Shown: in pieces, positions 17,752 to 25,595 of the stretch
Position numbering within the stretch: position 1 is the first letter of the stretch
How the letters are laid out: each line of letters begins with the position of its first letter
Assembly (NCBI GenBank): GCA_018780645.1
Contig: JADMJJ010000043.1
Location: 1-64,000, forward strand
Reading direction: 5' to 3'
From: Burkholderiaceae bacterium
GTDB taxonomy: Bacteria; Pseudomonadota; Gammaproteobacteria; Burkholderiales; Burkholderiaceae_C
Length of the DNA: 64,000 nt
Translations under genes and position numbers: made by a program
The notes under the pieces: model-generated
The model's input: the letters and a program-made list of their open reading frames with translations, nothing else
The model's database searches: none
Told to the model about the DNA's origin: nothing

Positions 17752-18380
17752 GTCTTGCTCCCCTCGGGCGGGGTGGCAGAAGGCGTGCCCTGCGTAGGCT
17801 TGCCGTAGGCCGTGCCCCAGCCCCAGACCTCGCTGCCCTTGCCACGATTGATCACGCGGGTGCGGAAGATGTCGGCCACCACATCGCCGTCGCCGCCGAG
17901 CAGCGCCTTGGTCGAGCACATCTCGGCGCAGGCCGGCAGCTTGCCCTCGGCCAGACGGTTGCGGCCGTACTTCTCGTACTCGGCCTGGCTGCCGTTGTCC
18001 TCAGGGCCCCCGGCGCAGAAGGTGCACTTGTCCATCTTGCCGCGCAGGCCGAAGGTGCCGTTGCTGGGGAACTGTGGCGCCCCGAAGGGGCAGGCATAGG
18101 AGCAGTAGCCGCAGCCTATGCAGATGTCCTTGTCATGCAGCACCACGCCCTCGTCGGTTCGGTAGAAGCAGTCCACCGGGCAGACCGACATGCAGGGTGC
18201 GTCCGAGCAGTGCATGCAGGCCACCGAGATCGACTTCTCTCCAGGCACGCCGTCGTTGAGGGTGACGACCCGGCGGCGGTTCACGCCCCAGGGCACGTCA
18301 TGCTCGGCCTTGCAGGCGGTGACGCAGCCGTTGCACTCGATGCAACGCTCGGCGTCGCAGATGAATTTCATTCGGGCCAT
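17748..18380 (-). CDS. fdhB: Formate dehydrogenase beta subunit (four 4Fe-4S ferredoxin)
   Basis: Electron-transfer subunit of 210 residues that links the catalytic alpha subunit to the heme b subunit. Cysteine clusters typical of the DmsB/FdnH family are visible: CDAERCIECNGCVTAC, CMHCSDAPCMSVCPVDC, CIGCGYCSYACPFGAP, and later CTFC plus CAEMC, enough for four 4Fe-4S clusters. There is no signal peptide, so it is probably exported together with the TAT-bearing alpha subunit. AGGAG precedes the ATG. Its end overlaps the small lipoprotein gene by four bases. Confidence 0.95.
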   Translation of the reverse strand: MARMKFICDAERCIECNGCVTACKAEHDVPWGVNRRRVVTLNDGVPGEKSISVACMHCSDAPCMSVCPVDCFYRTDEGVVLHDKDICIGCGYCSYACPFGAPQFPSNGTFGLRGKMDKCTFCAGGPEDNGSQAEYEKYGRNRLAEGKLPACAEMCSTKALLGGDGDVVADIFRTRVINRGKGSEVWGWGTAYGKPTQGTPSATPPEGSKT

Positions 18381-18409
18381 GAAGGTCTCCTGAAGTCAAA
18401 GGCTGCGGC

Positions 18410-21373
18410 TCAGGCCGCTTTTTCGATCTGGCACAGCGTGGTCTTGGTCTCTTGCATCATCGTCACGCTGTCATAGCCATAGGTGGTGGCGGTGTTGATG
18501 GCCTCGCCACGCACCACCGGCTTGGCGCCGTCCGGGTAGTACTGGGCCAGATCCGCCCCCTGCCAATGGCCGGAGTAGTGAAAGGGCAGGAACACCGTCT
18601 CGCGATCGACCCGCTCGGTGATCAGGGCCATGACCTTGATCTTGGCGCCGGTGGGCGTCTTGACCCAGACCTGCTCGCCGTTGCGGATGCCGCGGTCGTT
18701 GGCGGCCGCCGGGTTGATCTCGACGAACATGTCCTGCTGCAGCTCGGCCAACCAGGGGTTAGAGCGGGTTTCCTCGCCACCACCCTCGTACTCGACCAGG
18801 CGGCCGCTGGTCATGATCAGCGGGTAGGTCTTGCCTATGTCCTTGTTCGCCTCCTGCACCGACTTGAACAGCGTCGGCAGGCGCCAGAAGGCCTTCTTGT
18901 CGTCGTGCGTCGGGTACTTGGCGATCATGTCCGGCCGGTTCGAGTACAGCGGCTCGCGGTGCTGCGGAATCGGATCGGGGAAGTTCCAGACCACGGCCCG
19001 CGCCTTGGCATTGCCGAACGGGTGGCAGCCATGGTTCTTCATCGTCACGCGGATGATGCCGCCCGAAGAATCGGTCTTCCAGTTCTTGCCCTCGGCGGCG
19101 GCCTTCTCTGCATCGGTCAGCTCATCCCACCAGCCCAGCTTCTTCAGCAGCAGGTGGTCGAACTCGGGGTAGCCGGTGGTCAGGTCCGCGCCCTTGGAGT
19201 GCGAGCCGTCCTCGGCCAGCAGATTGACGCCCTCGCGCTCGACACCGAAATTGGCTCGGAAGTTGCCGCCGCCTTCCATCACATGCTTGGAGGTGTCATA
19301 CAGGTTCGGTGAGCCGGGGTGCTTGAACTCCGGCGTGCCCCAGCAGGGCCAGGGCAGACCAAAATAGTCGCCGTCCAGCGAGTAGCCGGTCTCCTTGTCG
19401 ATACCACCCTTGGCGCGCAGGGTCTTCACGTCGAACACATGCATATTGCGCATATGGGCCTTCAGCCGCTCCGGGCTCTGGCCCGAGTAGCCTATGGTCC
19501 AGACGCACTTGTTGATCTCGCGCAGGATGGACTCGACCTCGGGCTCGGGCATGCCCCCCTTGCCCGGCACCATCTTCAGGTTCTTCACCAGCTCCTTGCC
19601 GAAGCCCAGCTTGTCGGCCAGCTGGTACATGATCATGTGGTCGGTGCGCGACTCGAACAGCGGGTCGATGACCTTCTCGCGCCACTGGATGGACCGGTTC
19701 GAGGCGGTGCAGGAGCCGGAAGTCTCGAACTGCGTGCAGGCCGGCAGCAGATAGACCGCCCGCTTGGCGTTCAGGTCCTCGGCCTTGCCTGGCATGGCGG
19801 CCATCGCCGCCGTGGCCGACGGGAACGGGTCGACCACGACCAGCAGGTCCAGCTTGTCCATGGCCTTCTTCATTTCCAGACCACGGGTCTGCGAGTTCGG
19901 CGCATGGCCCCAGAAGAACAGGCCGCGCAGATTGCTTTCCTGGTCGATCAGCTCGTTCTTCTCGAGCACGCCGTCGATCCAGCGCGACACCGTCATGCCG
20001 CTCTTGCCCATCATGCCGGGCGCGTACTGCTTCTTGATCCAGTCGAACTCGACGCCCCAGGTCTTGGCGAAGTGCTTCCAGGAGCCGTCTGCCAGACCGT
20101 AATAGCCCGGCAACGAATCCGGGTTCGGGCCCACGTCGGTGGCGCCCTGCACATTGTCATGGCCACGGAAGATGTTGGCGCCGCCACCGGTCACGCCGAT
20201 ATTGCCCAGCGCCAATTGCAGGATGCAGGAGGCGCGGACGATGGCATTGCCAATCGTGTGCTGGGTCTGGCCCATGCACCAGACGATGGTGCCGGGGCGG
20301 TTGTCGGCCAGCATCTTCGCGATCTTGAAGCAGGTCGCCTCGTCGACGCCACAGGCCTCCTGCACCTTGTCAGGCGTCCATTTGGCCAGCACCTCCTCGC
20401 GCACCTTTTCCATGCCGTAGACGCGGTCGGTGAGGTACTTCTTGTCCTCCCAGCCGTTCTTGAAGATGTGGTGCAGCAGGCCGAACAGGAAGGGGATGTC
20501 TGTGCCGGAGCGGATGCGCACGAACTCGTCGGCCTTGGCCGCCGTGCGCGTGAAGCGCGGGTCGACGACGATCATCTTGCAGCCGGTTTCCTTGGCATGC
20601 AGCATGTGCAGCATGGACACGGGATGGGCCTCGGCCGCATTCGAGCCGATATACATCGCCACCTTGGCGTTCTGCATATCGTTGTACGAATTGGTCATCG
20701 CGCCATAGCCCCAGGTATTGGCCACTCCGGCCACCGTGGTCGAGTGGCAGATGCGCGCCTGGTGGTCGCAGTTGTTGGTGCCCCAGAAGGAGGCCCATTT
20801 GCGCAGCAGATAGGCCTGCTCGTTGTTGTGCTTGCTCGAGCCGACGAAGAAGATCGAGTCAGGCCCGCTGGCCTTCTTCAGCTCCAGCATCTTGGCGCTG
20901 ATTTCGGTCAGCGCCACGTCCCAGCTGATGCGCTGGTACTTGCCGTCCACCAGCTTCATCGGGTACTTGAGGCGGTACTCGCCATGGCCGTGCTCGCGCA
21001 GCGCCGCGCCCTTGGCGCAATGGGCGCCCAGATTGATCGGAGAATCGAACACCGGCTCCTGGCGCACCCAGACGCCGTTTTCCACCACCGCATCGACGGC
21101 GCAACCGACCGAGCAGTGGCCGCAGATGGTGCGCTTGACCTCCACCTTGCCCGTGCCGTCCGACTTGGGCGCATCGGCCGCCTGGGCCTTGCGCACCAGG
21201 GTCAGCTGCGAGCCGGCAAGGCCTGCCCCCACGCCAAGCCCCGAGCGTCGCAGAAAGGCGCGGCGGTCCATCGTCGGGATGGCGCGGGACACGCCTCGCT
21301 CCAGGCGCGAGACCAGCCCGGAGGCCTGCTGGGCGGCGGATGCCGGCGTCGATGATTTGCGGGTGAGCAACAT
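18410..21373 (-). CDS. fdhA: Formate dehydrogenase alpha subunit (Mo/W-bis-MGD, Cys type)
   Basis: Catalytic subunit of 987 residues that oxidises formate to CO2. A TAT signal is present (DRRAFLRRSGLGVGAG, twin arginines at 37-38), so the active site faces the periplasm. The proximal 4Fe-4S cluster is C84-x2-C87-x3-C91-x27-C119. The residue that is selenocysteine in E. coli FdnG is cysteine here (C209 in HQARICHSTTVAG), with no in-frame TGA. Molybdopterin-binding blocks follow to the C-terminus. GGAG precedes the ATG. It is co-transcribed with the TAT small protein upstream and the beta subunit downstream. Confidence 0.96.
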   Translation of the reverse strand: MLLTRKSSTPASAAQQASGLVSRLERGVSRAIPTMDRRAFLRRSGLGVGAGLAGSQLTLVRKAQAADAPKSDGTGKVEVKRTICGHCSVGCAVDAVVENGVWVRQEPVFDSPINLGAHCAKGAALREHGHGEYRLKYPMKLVDGKYQRISWDVALTEISAKMLELKKASGPDSIFFVGSSKHNNEQAYLLRKWASFWGTNNCDHQARICHSTTVAGVANTWGYGAMTNSYNDMQNAKVAMYIGSNAAEAHPVSMLHMLHAKETGCKMIVVDPRFTRTAAKADEFVRIRSGTDIPFLFGLLHHIFKNGWEDKKYLTDRVYGMEKVREEVLAKWTPDKVQEACGVDEATCFKIAKMLADNRPGTIVWCMGQTQHTIGNAIVRASCILQLALGNIGVTGGGANIFRGHDNVQGATDVGPNPDSLPGYYGLADGSWKHFAKTWGVEFDWIKKQYAPGMMGKSGMTVSRWIDGVLEKNELIDQESNLRGLFFWGHAPNSQTRGLEMKKAMDKLDLLVVVDPFPSATAAMAAMPGKAEDLNAKRAVYLLPACTQFETSGSCTASNRSIQWREKVIDPLFESRTDHMIMYQLADKLGFGKELVKNLKMVPGKGGMPEPEVESILREINKCVWTIGYSGQSPERLKAHMRNMHVFDVKTLRAKGGIDKETGYSLDGDYFGLPWPCWGTPEFKHPGSPNLYDTSKHVMEGGGNFRANFGVEREGVNLLAEDGSHSKGADLTTGYPEFDHLLLKKLGWWDELTDAEKAAAEGKNWKTDSSGGIIRVTMKNHGCHPFGNAKARAVVWNFPDPIPQHREPLYSNRPDMIAKYPTHDDKKAFWRLPTLFKSVQEANKDIGKTYPLIMTSGRLVEYEGGGEETRSNPWLAELQQDMFVEINPAAANDRGIRNGEQVWVKTPTGAKIKVMALITERVDRETVFLPFHYSGHWQGADLAQYYPDGAKPVVRGEAINTATTYGYDSVTMMQETKTTLCQIEKAA

Positions 21374-21458
21374 ATTCGCTCCTCAGGTCGGATTCGGTTC
21401 GCTGCGGGCAGGCGCGGGGCCCGCGCAGCGGCAATCGGAGGCCATGACGGCCCGCGCC

Positions 21459-21665
21459 TCAGACCTTGGCGGTCTGGTAATAGCGTTTGACGTGTTCGCT
21501 GAGCCGGTAGCCCGCGCTGGTGTCGGGCGCAACTGAGGCCACGGGCGGCTCGGCCGGCGACTTCAGCACCTGGGGCAGCACCGCCGCCGCAGCAGCCAGG
21601 GTACCCACCGTGCCTGCACCAGCCACCCAGTGGCGGCGCGACAGCTTGTTGTTCGACTCGGCCAT
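21459..21665 (-). CDS. fdhX: TAT-signal small protein of FDH operon (FdhX-like)
   Basis: Protein of 68 residues whose first half is a twin-arginine signal (KLSRRHWVAGAGTVGTLAAAAA). The short mature part ends YRLSEHVKRYYQTAKV, the typical tail of the small FdhX proteins that precede formate dehydrogenase alpha genes in many proteobacteria. Their role is unclear; they may guide assembly or export. AGGAGA six bases before the ATG at 21665 sets the start. It lies 85 bases before the alpha subunit gene. Confidence 0.85.
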   Translation of the reverse strand: MAESNNKLSRRHWVAGAGTVGTLAAAAAVLPQVLKSPAEPPVASVAPDTSAGYRLSEHVKRYYQTAKV

Positions 21666-21802
21666 ATCTGTCTCCTGAATGACGGCGGAATAGCCGTCTC
21701 CAACGCGAGCCCAGTATTGCGGCAGTGGGCAAATACTGCAAGTGTGAATACCCAATGTGCAGCGCCCGCGGTCCCGACTGTGCGCGCCACGCACAGGGGG
21801 CC

Positions 21803-22429
21803 TCACTCCAGCATGTCGAAGGCCTGGGTTTCTACTGCCATGAAGGCCTGGGTAAAGACCGCCACCTGACGGTACAGCCGGGCCTGCGGATGCTGGGCCA
21901 GGGTTTCGCAGAGGCGCTCCACCCAGGGCTGAACATGGGCGCGAAAGAACTGGCGCTGCCGCTCCAGATTGCTGACCGCGAGATCGTCACCGGCGATCAG
22001 ATAGCGCATCACCTCGAATACATAGGCCAGGTGGTCCTCGGTCTCCTGCATCGCCGCGTCCCGCGCCAGGCCCAGCTCGGCCAGGCTCGAGCGCAGCTTG
22101 ACCAGCGGCGTCTCGTGCAGATAGCCGGCCATATAGAAAGAACCGTACAGAAACACCTCGGGCTTGCCCACGCCCATGAACAGGGCCTCGTACTCGGCCT
22201 GCGCCCTGGCCGGATCGCTGGCACGGGCGGCGGCCACCAGATCCTGCCAGGGCCGCTCCAGAAAGCCGCCCGGCTCGGGTGCCTCGGTCACGGCGACCTG
22301 GAACTGGCCCAGCAGCTCGGCCGAGGGCGGCGCAAAGAACAGGCTGGACAGCAGGCCGTAGATCTCGGCGCGGGCAAGTTCCTCGCCGGCGTCGGGCGCA
22401 CTCATCACAATCGGTCGGGCGATGCTCAT
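21803..22429 (-). CDS. TorD-family molecular chaperone
   Basis: All-helical cytoplasmic chaperone of 208 residues in the TorD/DmsD family. It would bind the TAT signal or apo-form of the formate dehydrogenase alpha subunit during cofactor insertion. Recognisable features are RAEIYGLLSSLFFAPPS near the start, EYEALFMGVGKPEVFLYGSFYMAGYLHE, and the downstream ETEDHLAYVFEVMRYLI helix. The start ATG overlaps the stop of the polyferredoxin gene as ATGA, so the two are coupled; a second in-frame ATG at 22405 is possible. Confidence 0.88.
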   Translation of the reverse strand: MSIARPIVMSAPDAGEELARAEIYGLLSSLFFAPPSAELLGQFQVAVTEAPEPGGFLERPWQDLVAAARASDPARAQAEYEALFMGVGKPEVFLYGSFYMAGYLHETPLVKLRSSLAELGLARDAAMQETEDHLAYVFEVMRYLIAGDDLAVSNLERQRQFFRAHVQPWVERLCETLAQHPQARLYRQVAVFTQAFMAVETQAFDMLE

Positions 22430-24525
22430 AGGTCGGTGATCCGGACTTCGCTGGTGCTGGAATGCAGGTCGATGACACGGCAGTCGCTGCACATCTTCAG
22501 CCGCTCGGCGGCGGCGCCCTGGAAGGCCGAGTGACCCGCCAGCTTGGTCAGCATGTTCTCGATTGCCTTCAGGGTGCCGAACGGTTTGCTGCAACGTATG
22601 CAGCGGTACGGCGCCTGCTCGTTCAGCACCCGCAACGATTTGCGTGCCTTGCCGCCATCGGCCAGCCAGAGACGAGGCGCCAGCGTGATCGCTTGCTCGG
22701 GACAGGTGCTCTCGCAAAGGCCGCACTGCACGCAGTTCTTCTCGATGAAGCGCAGCTGCGGCGCGTCCGGGTTGTCGGCCAGCGCCGCCGACGGGCAGGC
22801 ACCGACGCAGCTGAGGCACAGCGTGCATTTGGCGGTGTCCACGACGACGGTGCCGAAGGGGCTGCCGGCGGCGGGCAGGGTGATCAGCTCGGGAACCGTC
22901 GGCGCCTGGGCCATCAGGTGGTCCAGTGCCAGTTCCAGATTGCTGCGCTTGTCGGCCTGCATCGCGAACGCCGCGGCCTGCTTGAGGGCCGGCGCGGGCG
23001 TAACTCTCAGGGCCGCGTCCAGGGCACCCGGCTCCTCGGCCTGCAGCAGGCGCAGCCGGTCAGTGCCGTGGCCCAGGCCGGCCAGCAGCGCGTTGCCGAT
23101 GGCGATCTGCTCGCTCAGCGCCACCCGGTACTCCGGCGCCTCCTCATCGGTCAAGAGCACCGTGACGCCGCTGGCGCCATAGGCGATCGCGCCCAGCCAG
23201 GCGTCCAGCCCGAGGCTGGCGGTGTGGTGCAGACCCAGCGGAATGACATGGGCCGGCAGACCCTGCACCGTCCGGCTGGTGCGCGCGGCCCGGCCCAGCG
23301 CCTCGATCAAGGTCTTGCCCGCGCCCTCGCTGTGCAGCAGCAGCACCGCATCGCGGCCGCCGGCCGCCTTGTAGCTGCTCAACAGCGTGCGCATCGTCAG
23401 CCCCTGCTGAGCGAGGCCCGGCGTGGCATAGCTCAGCGCGCCGCTGGGGCAGACCGTCGTGCAGGCGCCGCAACCGACGCACAGGTACGGCTCGACGATG
23501 ATGCCGCCGCTGCCCTTGATGTCGCTGCGGATGGCATCGGCCGAACAGACCTCGACGCAGGCATTGCAGCCGACCTGCTTGTTGCGACTGTGGGCGCAGA
23601 GCTTGGACTTGTAGTTGAAGAACTTGGGCTTCTCGAACTCGCCAACCAGATCGCGCAGCTTCAGCACCGCCTGCATCAGCTTGTCACTGTCACGGCCAGC
23701 ATGGAAATAGCCCTGCGGGGGCTGGTGCTGGCCAAGCAGCGGCGCGGAAGACAGGTCCAGCACCAGGTCGAAGCGTTCGCTGAAGGACTGCGGCGCGCGG
23801 GCAAAGTCGATCGCCCCGGCGGCGTCGCAGACCTTGACGCAGTCGCGGTGGCTGGCGCAACGGCTCAGGTCGATCTGGTAGCTCAAGTCGATCGCGCCCT
23901 CGGGGCAGGCATCGACGCAGGCATTGCAGCGCGTGCACAGGTCCAGATCGATGGGGTTGCTGCTCTCCCAGCTCAGCTCGAACTGGCCCAGCCAGCCGGT
24001 CAGCGCGGTGACACGGCCGGCGCTGACGGCCTGCTCATGGGTTTGAGCCAGCGCCCCACCTGCTTGCGTCAGCAGCAGCGTGACGTCCAGCCTGTCCCTG
24101 AGCAGGTCGGCGGCGGCCTGGGCCGCACCGGCCGGACCGATGACGACGCAGCGGCCGGCCGACTGGTAGCTGACGGTGGACACCGGCTCGGTCTCGGGCA
24201 GCTGAGCGGCCGCAATCAGCGCTGCCAGCTTCGGCATGGACCTGACCGCGTCCTTGGACCAGCCACCGGTCTCGCGGATATTGACGAAGCGTATCGGCCG
24301 CTGCTGGATCGAGGGCGCACCCTCGGTCTGCTCGTTCAGCTCCAGGAACAGCGCGCTTTCCTGGGTGCAGGCGACCAGCAGTTCCTCGCCGCTCTTGGCC
24401 GCGCGCTGGAAGGCGCCGGCCTCGCGACGGCACAGCAGGGTGTGAACGGTATCAGCGCCGCTGGCTTTCAGCACCGCCGCATCCAGCGGCATCGTCTGGT
24501 TGCAATTGCAGATCAGGGTCTTCAT
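22426..24525 (-). CDS. Large multi-cluster 4Fe-4S protein (polyferredoxin) of FDH operon
   Basis: Cytoplasmic protein of 699 residues with at least six ferredoxin-like cysteine motifs: CTRCNACVDACP and CASHRDCVKVC near 195-235, CNACVEVC and CVGCGACTTVCP near 320-360, and CTLCLSCVGACP plus CVQCGLCESTCP in the C-terminal third, then CIRC and CSDC. Between them is a Rossmann-like segment (VVIGPAGAAQAAADLL). The opening LICNCNQTMPLD is the family N-terminus and supports the start at 24525, which overlaps the DUF3306 gene by 74 bases. The protein regularly accompanies formate dehydrogenases, but its redox partner is not known. Confidence 0.88.
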   Translation of the reverse strand: MKTLICNCNQTMPLDAAVLKASGADTVHTLLCRREAGAFQRAAKSGEELLVACTQESALFLELNEQTEGAPSIQQRPIRFVNIRETGGWSKDAVRSMPKLAALIAAAQLPETEPVSTVSYQSAGRCVVIGPAGAAQAAADLLRDRLDVTLLLTQAGGALAQTHEQAVSAGRVTALTGWLGQFELSWESSNPIDLDLCTRCNACVDACPEGAIDLSYQIDLSRCASHRDCVKVCDAAGAIDFARAPQSFSERFDLVLDLSSAPLLGQHQPPQGYFHAGRDSDKLMQAVLKLRDLVGEFEKPKFFNYKSKLCAHSRNKQVGCNACVEVCSADAIRSDIKGSGGIIVEPYLCVGCGACTTVCPSGALSYATPGLAQQGLTMRTLLSSYKAAGGRDAVLLLHSEGAGKTLIEALGRAARTSRTVQGLPAHVIPLGLHHTASLGLDAWLGAIAYGASGVTVLLTDEEAPEYRVALSEQIAIGNALLAGLGHGTDRLRLLQAEEPGALDAALRVTPAPALKQAAAFAMQADKRSNLELALDHLMAQAPTVPELITLPAAGSPFGTVVVDTAKCTLCLSCVGACPSAALADNPDAPQLRFIEKNCVQCGLCESTCPEQAITLAPRLWLADGGKARKSLRVLNEQAPYRCIRCSKPFGTLKAIENMLTKLAGHSAFQGAAAERLKMCSDCRVIDLHSSTSEVRITDL

Positions 24526-25105
24526 CAGTCGGTGCCTGGGTATCCGGTGGAGTGCCTGGGGCCGCGGGGGCGGCGTCGTGGTCTGACTGTGACAGTTCGG
24601 GCGCCTGGACAACAGCGGGTGTGCCCGCATCGACATCGTCCGGCGTGCGCTTTTCGGACGGCTCGCGCTCCTCGTCGCCGAACAGGCCCAGCGCCCAGGA
24701 CTGGTTCATCTGGCGCAACATGCCCGGCGGCAGCGGGTCGGGCTTGCCGTAGTCGTCGATATAGATGTCCAGCCCGTCCATCACATTGAACTGCGGCTCG
24801 GCGAACAGCTTTTTCAGCGCCGCGCGTTTGACATCGGCGTCGACGCCGCTGGCCATGAAGCGCGAGTAGCTGGCGTCCTGGCCCAGGGCGGCAACATCGG
24901 CCAGCGTGGGCAGTGGCTCGGCCGGCGCTGGCGGGTTCTCTTCGAGCACAGGCTCGGGCGCAGCAACTGCCGCAACAGGAGCCGGCGGCGCCACCGCCGG
25001 CAGCGGTGGCAATGGCGGCGCCTCGTCCACCGGCAGCCCCTGCCGCACCTCGGCCTTGCGCCGTGCCCAGCGCGACAGAAAGCCGCTGTCCTCGCGATCG
25101 CTCAC
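24452..25105 (-). CDS. DUF3306 domain protein
   Basis: Protein of 217 residues. The N-terminus FLSRWARRKAEVRQG is the DUF3306 signature, followed by a long Pro/Ala linker (about 30-70) and the second conserved block YSRFMASGVDADVKRAALKKLFAEPQFNVMDGLDIYIDDYGKPDPLPPGMLRQMNQ (quoted here only as landmarks: FMASGVD, FNVMDGLD, PLPPGMLRQM). The C-terminal 60 residues are acidic and low complexity. It starts with GTG that overlaps the DUF3305 stop (GTGA). The function of DUF3306 is unknown; it is repeatedly found beside formate dehydrogenase genes. Confidence 0.85.
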   Translation of the reverse strand: MSDREDSGFLSRWARRKAEVRQGLPVDEAPPLPPLPAVAPPAPVAAVAAPEPVLEENPPAPAEPLPTLADVAALGQDASYSRFMASGVDADVKRAALKKLFAEPQFNVMDGLDIYIDDYGKPDPLPPGMLRQMNQSWALGLFGDEEREPSEKRTPDDVDAGTPAVVQAPELSQSDHDAAPAAPGTPPDTQAPTDEDPDLQLQPDDAAGCGGAESQRR

Positions 25106-25590
25106 GGCGCGCCCCGCTCGCCCGGTGCGCGGAAGGACTGCGGACGCCGGCGTTGCTTGACCTCGGGCGAGTAGTTCGCCTCGGTGTAGGTGGCCAGCCA
25201 GGCACGCACGTCTTCCGGCAGCGGCACGTTATCCACCCGCTCCTGGGCGTCCAGCCAGCGCCCCGCCTCGTTGTAGGAAAGGCTGACGTACTGCGGCGTG
25301 GCGACGGACGGATCGTCATCGTCGACGCGCCACATGACGAAGAACACCGGCGCGCCGGAGGTCAGGTTCAGGTGGTAGCCCTCCCCCTCGTCGCGGAACA
25401 GTGCCACCGTGAAGCCCGGGTGCAGAAACCGCGCCACGCCGCCCTCCTCATGCAGCAGCCTCGGCGCAGTGCCGAACAGCGGCTCATCGACCACCACCTC
25501 GGCCAGCGAGTGGCGCCAGTTCTCCCAGCGGTTGGGCTGGCGCTCGCGCTGCATCACCACGGCGAGCTGTAGCGACGGGCGCGGGTCCAT
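25102..25590 (-). CDS. DUF3305 domain protein
   Basis: Protein of 162 residues. The opening LQLAVVMQRERQPNRWENWRHSLAEVV and later FTVALFRDEGEGYHLNL and FVMWRVDDD are typical of DUF3305. It has no signal peptide or membrane segment, so it should be cytoplasmic. Function is unknown; DUF3305 and DUF3306 occur as a pair in formate dehydrogenase loci. It starts five bases after the apbC stop and is coupled to the DUF3306 gene by a GTGA overlap. Confidence 0.85.
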   Translation of the reverse strand: MDPRPSLQLAVVMQRERQPNRWENWRHSLAEVVVDEPLFGTAPRLLHEEGGVARFLHPGFTVALFRDEGEGYHLNLTSGAPVFFVMWRVDDDDPSVATPQYVSLSYNEAGRWLDAQERVDNVPLPEDVRAWLATYTEANYSPEVKQRRRPQSFRAPGERGAP

Positions 25591-25595
25591 GGCCT

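Noticed and set aside
19319-21355. Long plus-strand open frame opposite the FDH alpha gene
   Set aside because: It mirrors the codon structure of the FDH gene; no ribosome binding site or recognisable protein.
22462-24789. Plus-strand frame of over 700 codons opposite the polyferredoxin gene
   Set aside because: Shadow frame of a confirmed gene; low-complexity Arg/Gln/Ala translation.
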